Below, one piece after another: positions 1-5,169 of a stretch of 5,169 nt of DNA; positions within the stretch are counted from its first letter, which is position 1; each line of letters opens with the position of its first letter. The DNA comes from Ilumatobacteraceae bacterium (GTDB lineage: Bacteria > Actinomycetota > Acidimicrobiia > Acidimicrobiales > Ilumatobacteraceae), in NCBI GenBank assembly GCA_016650435.1, contig JAENVT010000565.1, forward strand, positions 1 to 5,169, in the 5' to 3' direction. The notes under the pieces were generated by a model. The model was not told the DNA's origin and made no database searches. It saw only the letters and a list, made by a program, of their open reading frames with translations. Both the position numbers and the translations under genes were made by a program.

Positions 1-528
1 ATCACCCAGATCAGCCGGGTCGGGATCAGGCTCTACGTTTCCGTCGGCTCCGGCAGCCCACCGCCCGCCAACTTCACGATCGATTCGCTCACGGCTGTGC
101 GTTCACCGGAGGGCGTGCCCGCGATCGCCGCCAACGTTCACAACACCGGCGGCAGAGCGCTCGACATGAGCGGGACCGTCGAGCTCGCGGGTGGGCCAGG
201 CGGTCTCGAGGCCGGTCCGTTCCCCGTCGAACTAGGCGTCACGCTTGCCATCGGCACGACCGAGCAGCTGACGATCCCGCTCGACAGGGCGCTGCCTTCC
301 GGGCCTTGGCACGTGACGATCACTCTGCACAGCGGCCTCGTCGAACGCAGCGCCCAGGCCTCGCTGACGTTCCCCGAAGTCGGAGCCGGACCGGCTGTGC
401 CCGTACTGTCGCCGTCGTCCGGACGCGGTGCGGTCACAACTGTTGGCGCCGTGGCAGTTGTCGGAGTGGAGGTGGCGAGCGCCAGCTCGTTCCATGTGCG
501 CCGCCGGCGTCGCCTGAGCGCGGTGTAG
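1..528 (+). CDS. C-terminal fragment of a surface-anchored WxL-interacting/DUF916-like protein
   Basis: The reading frame is open from the left edge to a TAG stop and gives 175 residues; the start lies outside the window. The fragment opens with IGIR-like text (VGIRLYVSV, residues 7-15). A probable beta-sandwich domain follows at about 25-125, with the motifs NVHNTGGRALD (45-55) and SGLVERSA (111-118). A Pro/Ser linker runs from 126 to 141, then a weakly hydrophobic stretch (about 144-163), then RRRRR at 167-171. This order is what one expects of an exported protein held by a C-terminal membrane segment with a short cytoplasmic basic tail. The domain text resembles actinobacterial proteins annotated as DUF916/WxL-interacting-protein-like, whose usual role is cell-surface binding; I infer this from memory of the family. 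The hydrophobic segment is poor (it contains Glu and several Ser/Thr), so anchoring is uncertain. The GTG at 97 is not the real start, because the family-like sequence continues upstream of it. The gene converges on the next one with abutting stops. Confidence 0.72.
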   Translation: MTQISRVGIRLYVSVGSGSPPPANFTIDSLTAVRSPEGVPAIAANVHNTGGRALDMSGTVELAGGPGGLEAGPFPVELGVTLAIGTTEQLTIPLDRALPSGPWHVTITLHSGLVERSAQASLTFPEVGAGPAVPVLSPSSGRGAVTTVGAVAVVGVEVASASSFHVRRRRRLSAV

Positions 529-3489
529 TCAGCTGGCGACGCGCGCCGTATTCGGCGGGCCGAAGCAGTAACCCAAACCACGCACCGTGCAGATCAGCCG
601 CGGCCGGCTCGGATCCAACTCGATCCTGCCTCGCAGCCGGTGAATGTGCTCGGTGACGGTTGTCGGGTTCTGCCACGTCGGCGACGAGTGCCACACCTCG
701 TGCAACAGATCACTTCGACTGAACGTTTCCCCGGCATGTTGGGCAAGGAAGGCCAGGAGTTCGAACTCCTTCGTGGTCAACTCGATGTCTCGCCCAGCGA
801 TCCATGCCCTGCCGGCGCTGAGGCCGATCTCCAGCGAATCGAAGCGCAATACGTTGGTCATGTCGACTGCGCCGCGGCGGCGCCGTCCACTGATGTGGGC
901 GATCTCGATGATGGCCGCGCCGAGGTCGGTCGGCGACTCATCAGTGGTTTCGCCGTGCTGCGCCGGTTCGTCGCGGTCGATGATCCGAGGCGGGCGAACT
1001 CGACGGATCATCCACTCCAGCGCATCGGGTGCGACGAGTGAGGCGGTCCATAAGAATCCCTGCCCGAAGGTGCAGCCGAGCTCGGTGAGAAAGTCGAGCT
1101 GACTGGCGAGCTCGACACCTTCGGCAACTACGTCGAGGTCGAGAACATCGGCGAGTGCGATCATTGCCCGGACGATCGAGGGGTCGTGACCGGTCGCACC
1201 GGCGCCCAGACCGCCGACGAACGATCGGTCGATCTTGACCGTGTCGATCGGCAGCCGACTGAGGTAGCTCAGTGACGAGTAGCCCGTGCCGAAATCGTCG
1301 ATGCTGACACTGAATCCGAACGATTGAAGTTCGACAATCGTCCCGAGCGCATTGTCGACTCGATCCATCAAGACGCTCTCGGTGATCTCGAGATGTACAG
1401 CGGTGGCTGGGACCCCCGCGTGCTCGGCTGCTGCACGAACGTGTTCGACGAGGCGTGGATCGATCAGCTGTTGCGCCGACACGTTGACTGACATCCACAG
1501 GTCGCGCGGGACTCGCGGGTCGGCACGCCAGGCCGCCAGTTGCTGGAGCGAATGGTCGAGCACCCAGATACCGATTCGCAGGATCAGTCCTGTCGCTTCG
1601 GCAATCGGGATGAACTCAGCGGGTGGGATCGATCCCAGCTCGGGATGGTCCCAACGGAGCAGTGACTCGAACCCGGCCACTTCGCATGTAGCGAGATCGA
1701 TGATCGGTTGGAACTCGAGATGCAGCTCGTCGCGCTCGAGAGCCTGTGGCAGCGCCGTCGTGACGCTCTGTCGACGATGGGCGCGCGACCTCGCGTGGTG
1801 GTCGAAGACTTTCACCTGGTTCCTGCCGTCACGCTTCGCCTGGTACATGGCATCGTCAGCGTCGCGGAGCAGCGACTCCGGCGAATCGGACGCCGTGCTC
1901 AGCGTGACGCCGACGCTGACCGTCAAGAAGAGCTCGCGATCCGCGAGCCTCAGAGGCTCGTCGAGCAGAACCAGCACATCGTTGCCCAGCTGATGAGCGT
2001 CGTCCATCGTTCGCACATCGATACGCACCACAGCGAATCCGTCGCCGCTGGTGCTGACGACGAAGTCGTTGGGTCGCAGTCCCGACCGGAAGCGGGTTGC
2101 CAGCGCTCTCAGGGCTTCGTCTCCGCTGGAGTGACGGAGACCATCGGTCACCAGTTTGAATCGATCGATGTCGATGACAGCAAGAGCGACCAAGTGATCA
2201 GCGTCCGATGAAGCAATCGCCGACTGCAAGCGCTCATTCATGGTTGCCCGGTTGGGGAGATCCGTCACCGAATCATGCGTCGCTCCGTAGACGAGGGCAG
2301 CCTCGGCCTGATGCCGGTCGGTTATATCGAGCATGGTGCCGGCGATGACGTTGGAGTTCGGGCCGCGCACTGCCGTTGCTTGCGACTGCACCCAGCGCAC
2401 CTCACCGTCGGGTCGCACGATTCGATAGGTGATCTCGCCTTCGTCGCGACCGGCCGCGGCCTCGCTGAGGAGCTGGGCCAGTTGGAAACGATCGTCGGGA
2501 TGAATGTGTTCGAATTCGCTCGCCATGACCATGCCAGGCCCATGCCCGAGAATCCGAGACAGTTCGTCGGAACGAGTGATCTCACCGGTGTCGAGATTGA
2601 CCTCGAAGCTGCCGAGCTTCGCTGACGCTTGTGCAGCGGCGAGACGTCGGCGATCCACTTCGATTTGATTGACAAGCAGCGCCGTGGCCTGTTCGGTCCG
2701 GAGACGCTCGGAGATGTCGGAGGCAACCGCGACCGTGCCGACCCGCACACCGTCCACAAACACCACCGAGTAGGTCACCAGCACCGGGATCGGATTGCCG
2801 CTCTTGGTCTGGACGCGCTTCTCGCCGGTCCATAGCTGACCTGCGTTCAGCAGGGCGACGCCCTCGTCGTCGATCACGTCCCACCCGCCCGGCGGCTCGA
2901 ACATGACCGCTGCCTGCTGTCCGATCGCCTCATCGGCCGTCCAACCGTATGTGGCTTCTGCGGCGGCGTTCCAGTAGAACACCGCACCTTCTGTGTCGGT
3001 CCCGACGATGGCCTGACCGGCTGCGGCAAGAAGTGCTGTCTGGAGGCGCACTTCCTTCTCAGCAGTGACGCGGTCCGTCACATCACGAAGATTGGCCACG
3101 ACGTAGCCGACGCTCGGATCGGCGACGAGGTTCGTCGCAACCTCCTCCACCCAGCGAATGTCTCCATGCGCGTTCACGAAGCGAAATTCGACCCGCACGT
3201 GATCTCCAAGATTCGGGATCGACGCGAAGGCTGCACACACTCGCCCGCGATCCTCGGGATGAACCAGATTGAGAACGTTGTGACCGATGAGCTCGGCCGG
3301 TTCGACGCCGAGCAGTCGCCGGCAAGCGGGGCTGGCGGATTGAACAGTGGCGTCGGAATGCAGGAAGACCACCATGTCGCACGAGTTGGCGACCGAGGCG
3401 TCGACTTGAGCACGAACAGCTGCCAACTGTGCCGCGGCATCGCCCGGGCGTACGACGGGCGAGCCCCAGAGCAAGTCCTGTCCGAACAT
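529..3489 (-). CDS. PAS-PAS-PAS-GGDEF(degenerate)-EAL protein with C-terminal OmpR-type winged-helix DNA-binding domain
   Basis: This 986-residue protein probably links a sensed signal, c-di-GMP hydrolysis and transcription. Three PAS domains (about 35-140, 150-262, 288-392) each end in the usual D-[VI]-[TS]-[DE]-R cap (136-140, 258-262, 388-392). The GGDEF domain (about 400-562) starts at HDSVTDLPNR (405-414) but has SGDGF (481-485) for GGDEF and Thr448 where the guanine-contacting Asn is expected; the inhibitory-site-like RPND (472-475) is kept. It is therefore probably catalytically dead. The EAL domain (about 575-830) has ESL (608-610), N669, E701, E704, DDFGTGYSSL (731-740), K752, E790 and Q810, so an active phosphodiesterase is expected. 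A linker (831-876) with a GRRRRG patch leads to a PhoB/OmpR winged helix (877-976) with TKEFELL (906-912), a recognition helix near 943-956 and the wing TVRGLGY (968-974). No receiver domain or convincing membrane segment is present, so it should be cytosolic. The ATG at 3489 is chosen because GGAGG lies 5 nt upstream; the frame is open further to 3825. Confidence 0.93.
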   Translation of the reverse strand: MFGQDLLWGSPVVRPGDAAAQLAAVRAQVDASVANSCDMVVFLHSDATVQSASPACRRLLGVEPAELIGHNVLNLVHPEDRGRVCAAFASIPNLGDHVRVEFRFVNAHGDIRWVEEVATNLVADPSVGYVVANLRDVTDRVTAEKEVRLQTALLAAAGQAIVGTDTEGAVFYWNAAAEATYGWTADEAIGQQAAVMFEPPGGWDVIDDEGVALLNAGQLWTGEKRVQTKSGNPIPVLVTYSVVFVDGVRVGTVAVASDISERLRTEQATALLVNQIEVDRRRLAAAQASAKLGSFEVNLDTGEITRSDELSRILGHGPGMVMASEFEHIHPDDRFQLAQLLSEAAAGRDEGEITYRIVRPDGEVRWVQSQATAVRGPNSNVIAGTMLDITDRHQAEAALVYGATHDSVTDLPNRATMNERLQSAIASSDADHLVALAVIDIDRFKLVTDGLRHSSGDEALRALATRFRSGLRPNDFVVSTSGDGFAVVRIDVRTMDDAHQLGNDVLVLLDEPLRLADRELFLTVSVGVTLSTASDSPESLLRDADDAMYQAKRDGRNQVKVFDHHARSRAHRRQSVTTALPQALERDELHLEFQPIIDLATCEVAGFESLLRWDHPELGSIPPAEFIPIAEATGLILRIGIWVLDHSLQQLAAWRADPRVPRDLWMSVNVSAQQLIDPRLVEHVRAAAEHAGVPATAVHLEITESVLMDRVDNALGTIVELQSFGFSVSIDDFGTGYSSLSYLSRLPIDTVKIDRSFVGGLGAGATGHDPSIVRAMIALADVLDLDVVAEGVELASQLDFLTELGCTFGQGFLWTASLVAPDALEWMIRRVRPPRIIDRDEPAQHGETTDESPTDLGAAIIEIAHISGRRRRGAVDMTNVLRFDSLEIGLSAGRAWIAGRDIELTTKEFELLAFLAQHAGETFSRSDLLHEVWHSSPTWQNPTTVTEHIHRLRGRIELDPSRPRLICTVRGLGYCFGPPNTARVAS

Positions 3490-3689
3490 CGGTGCCTCCG
3501 CTTGAGAGGCGTCGAGCCAGAGAACGGACCAGCCGACGAAACCGCCGCAACCGGCCCAACCAGGCGTCTCCAAAACTCGCCACGACGATCGCGGCTTGGG
3601 CACCCTACCTCGCATAGTGGTTAGTCGGACGCGTCTTGTGGCGGTTTTGGACAAAGGTCGGAAACGGCCAGTCAGGGCAGCATCAGCGC
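3490..3689 (-). other. Noncoding gap between the XRE-cupin gene and the PAS-GGDEF-EAL-wHTH gene
   Basis: About 200 bp separate the upstream stop from the chosen ATG. I see no stable hairpin followed by T residues, so read-through from the upstream operon cannot be excluded. I also see no convincing -35/-10 pair; the best A/T-richer patch is around 3610-3660 and is only a plausible promoter location. The frame of the downstream gene stays open through the gap. If the ATG at 3615 were used, it would add 42 residues containing a short Trp/Gly-rich, mildly hydrophobic stretch. That stretch does not look like any domain. Confidence 0.5.
3495..3499 (-). promoter_or_regulatory. Ribosome binding site for the PAS-GGDEF-EAL-wHTH gene
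   Basis: On the minus strand GGAGG is followed by CACCG and then ATG at 3489-3487, which is a near-ideal Shine-Dalgarno with 5-nt spacing. It decides the start, because the in-frame ATG at 3615 (42 codons upstream) has no comparable purine run before it. Confidence 0.75.
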
Positions 3690-4310
3690 TCAATAGTGCG
3701 GAGGAGTGATCACCCAGAGGACCTTCGTCGGTGCGTCGGTCGGGTTGGCGCACCGATGCTGTTGGGTGCTGGCGAAGGCAAAGCTGTCGCCGGCAACGAG
3801 ATGAAGGTGGACATCGTCGACCCACAGCTCCAGGGTTCCGCTGAGGACCACGCCGGCCTCCGCACCGTCGTGGGAGTAGTTGTCGCTGTCGGCGCCCGGT
3901 GCGATCGTACTGATCAACATCTCGAGCGGACCAGTGAGGTTCGGCGAGAGCAGCTCCTCGGTGATGCCGAGACCGGTGAAGGAGAGACGCGGCCGGTTGC
4001 CCGCACGCACGACGATGTCGCGTTCTTCCGCTGGGCCGAGCTTGCCGGCGCGGAAGAACCAGTTCATGTGAATGCCGAAGACGTCGCAGATCGCCTTGAG
4101 CACGCCGATCGGCAGTCGTGTTTGGTTTCGTTCGATCTCACTGAGGTAGCCGATGGAGATGCCTGCATCGGCAGCGAGCTGTTTCAGGGTCAGGCCGTGG
4201 GCTTTGCGTAGGCCGCGGATCTCGTCGCCGATCTCCGCCGAAGGGTCGAAGTCAGCTCCCGCGGCTGGTTCATGGAGCTCGCTGGCTGTGTGCAACGGCC
4301 GAAACGCCAT
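3690..4310 (-). CDS. XRE-family helix-turn-helix transcriptional regulator with C-terminal cupin domain
   Basis: The 206-residue protein has the two-part layout of small XRE-cupin regulators. Residues 27-82 form an HTH_3-like domain: IGDEIRGLRKAHGLTL, then the helix-turn-helix over LAADAGISIGYLSEIERN (45-62), ending at about 80. Residues 130-203 form a cupin_2 barrel with a motif-1-like H147/E151/G158 pattern and a motif-2-like H185. Only one His is present in the usual HxH position, so metal binding is uncertain. Regulators of this type bind DNA as dimers and use the cupin to sense a small molecule, often an amine or amino-acid derivative. The ATG at 4310 is chosen because it directly follows the stop of the upstream gene (TGA-CCCGG-ATG, 5 nt between) and immediately precedes the family-like region; a weak GAAGG lies 10 nt upstream within the end of that gene. 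Translational coupling to the dehydrogenase-like gene is likely, so it is probably a local regulator of that operon. The effector cannot be read from the sequence. Confidence 0.92.
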   Translation of the reverse strand: MAFRPLHTASELHEPAAGADFDPSAEIGDEIRGLRKAHGLTLKQLAADAGISIGYLSEIERNQTRLPIGVLKAICDVFGIHMNWFFRAGKLGPAEERDIVVRAGNRPRLSFTGLGITEELLSPNLTGPLEMLISTIAPGADSDNYSHDGAEAGVVLSGTLELWVDDVHLHLVAGDSFAFASTQQHRCANPTDAPTKVLWVITPPHY

Positions 4311-4315
4311 CCGGG

Positions 4316-5169
4316 TCAGGCCTTCACTCGGAGGCTCTTCGGGTCGTAGAACGGTTGCAACGAGACCCGCGCCGGCAGCCGGACGCCGGCCACCTCGACC
4401 TCGTACGCTCCAGCATTGATGTAGGCGGCGTCGGCGACTCCGTCCGGGTTGGCTACGTAACCCATTGCCAGCGACTGCTGCAATGTGTGGCCCCACATTC
4501 CTGAGCTGGTCTCGCCGACGAGCGAGCCATCGCGCCAGATCGGCTCGTTGTGGTACAGCAGCTTGTTCGAGTCGACGAGGGCGAGTTGCACGAGGCGACG
4601 CGTGAGTCCGGTCCCGCGCTGACGGGCGAGGGCCTCCTTACCGATGAAACCGTCCGGCTTGTTCCATGCCACGGCAAAACCGAGACCCGCCTCCAGCGGG
4701 CTGTCGTCGGGCGTGATGTCGTGGCCCCAATGCCGGTAGCCCTTCTCCATGCGGAGCGAATTGAGCGCGTGGTAGCCGGCCAGGCGTGGAGCGCCGTTGC
4801 TTCCGCCGTCGCTGAGAACGCCGAAGACGGCGGCAGCGAACTCGGCTGGAACGTAGATCTCCCAACCGAGCTCACCGACATATGTAACGCGACTGGCGCG
4901 CACCCGGGCATAGCCGAGATCCATCTCTTGTGAGGTGCCGAACGGGAACGCTTCGTTCGACAGGTCGGACGGCGTGAGCGCTTGCAGGAACGTCCGCGAG
5001 TTGGGGCCCATCACGCTGAACACCGCTGTGCCGGATGTGACGTCGACTGCGATCGCTCGGTCGTTTGGGCCGATGTGATCCTTCAGCCAGTGGAAGTCGC
5101 GAACCTGCGTCGCCGCGGCGGTCACGATCATGAACCGGTCGTCCGCCTCGCGTGTCACGGTGAGGTCGG
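4316..5169 (-). CDS. C-terminal GcvT-type folate-binding region of a probable sarcosine/dimethylglycine dehydrogenase-like protein (partial)
   Basis: The frame is open to the right edge and gives 283 complete residues; the start and any N-terminal FAD domain lie outside. The first residues (DLTVTR) match the usual text in the middle of dimethylglycine/sarcosine dehydrogenases, not a protein start, so the GTG at 5158 is not used as a start. Visible GcvT-family signatures, counted from that Asp, are YVGELGWEIYVP (96-107), SLRMEKGYRHWGHDI (137-151) with PLEAGLG (157-163), and FIGKEAL (174-180). The C-terminal beta-barrel domain (GcvT_C, about 188-283) ends in a YDP-containing tail (274-276). In this family the region binds tetrahydrofolate and receives the one-carbon unit released on oxidative demethylation of the methylglycine, giving 5,10-methylene-THF. 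The EKGYRHWG wording favours the dehydrogenase-fused class over a stand-alone glycine cleavage T protein, but the missing half prevents proof. It heads the operon segment seen here, with the XRE-cupin gene 5 nt downstream. Confidence 0.87.
   Translation of the reverse strand, partial: DLTVTREADDRFMIVTAAATQVRDFHWLKDHIGPNDRAIAVDVTSGTAVFSVMGPNSRTFLQALTPSDLSNEAFPFGTSQEMDLGYARVRASRVTYVGELGWEIYVPAEFAAAVFGVLSDGGSNGAPRLAGYHALNSLRMEKGYRHWGHDITPDDSPLEAGLGFAVAWNKPDGFIGKEALARQRGTGLTRRLVQLALVDSNKLLYHNEPIWRDGSLVGETSSGMWGHTLQQSLAMGYVANPDGVADAAYINAGAYEVEVAGVRLPARVSLQPFYDPKSLRVKA

Noticed and set aside
544..557. CGCCG-TATT-CGGCG hairpin as a bidirectional terminator
   Set aside because: The stem is only 5 bp, there is no T-run on either side, and it lies inside the coding end of the wHTH gene.
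138..581. Minus-strand open frame overlapping the surface-protein fragment
   Set aside because: Its product is a low-complexity Arg/Pro/Ser sequence; the + frame has family-like beta-sandwich text and a sensible stop.
1352..2211. Two + strand open frames opposite the EAL and GGDEF region
   Set aside because: Their translations are Ser/Arg-rich or otherwise domain-free, while the minus-strand frame encodes recognisable, conserved motifs throughout.
3636..4211. Long open frame on the + strand (191 codons) opposite the XRE-cupin gene
   Set aside because: It is antisense to a gene with clear HTH and cupin motifs, its translation has no recognisable domain, and GC-rich DNA commonly leaves such antisense frames open.
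4311..4496. Upstream extension of the XRE-cupin frame to 4496
   Set aside because: The extra 62 residues are Arg/Gly-rich and overlap the well-conserved C-terminus of the GcvT-type protein; the ATG at 4310 sits properly after that gene's stop.
5156..5158. GTG at 5158 as start of a stand-alone GcvT protein
   Set aside because: The preceding in-frame residues (DLT) continue the usual DLTVTR text of this family and the frame is open to the window edge, so this is an internal codon.

Overview
The window is high-GC bacterial DNA (about 60-65% G+C, estimated by eye) and densely coding. The wall-protein fragment on the + strand, the sarcosine/dimethylglycine dehydrogenase-type GcvT fragment and the XRE-cupin regulator together suggest a member of the Actinomycetota. 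Acidimicrobiia is possible, but that is a guess from general resemblance and not a match to a known genome. I see no rRNA, tRNA, CRISPR array, insertion sequence or transposase.

Layout. (1) Positions 1-528, + strand: the C-terminal part of a surface protein with a beta-sandwich-like domain, a weak C-terminal membrane segment and an RRRRR tail. (2) Positions 529-3489, - strand: a 986-residue signalling protein with three PAS domains, a degenerate GGDEF domain, an EAL domain with all key residues, and a C-terminal OmpR/PhoB-type winged helix. Its stop codon abuts the stop of gene 1 with no base between them. (3) Positions 3490-3689: a gap of about 200 bp holding the ribosome binding site of gene 2 and probably its promoter. 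(4) Positions 3690-4310, - strand: an XRE-type helix-turn-helix regulator with a cupin domain. (5) Positions 4316-5169, - strand: the C-terminal GcvT-type (aminomethyltransferase-like, folate-binding) part of what is probably a sarcosine/dimethylglycine dehydrogenase-like flavoenzyme, cut by the window edge.

How they work together. Genes 5 and 4 are separated by 5 nt and form an operon. The reasonable inference is that the XRE-cupin protein senses a metabolite of methylglycine or one-carbon metabolism and controls the dehydrogenase operon. Gene 2 lies downstream on the same strand but has its own strong ribosome binding site and a 200-bp leader, so it may be a separate unit.

The most notable item is gene 2. 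It places PAS sensing, a probably dead diguanylate cyclase domain, a probably active c-di-GMP phosphodiesterase domain and a response-regulator-type DNA-binding domain in one uninterrupted polypeptide, with no receiver domain. It looks like a one-protein route from a signal, through c-di-GMP, to transcription.
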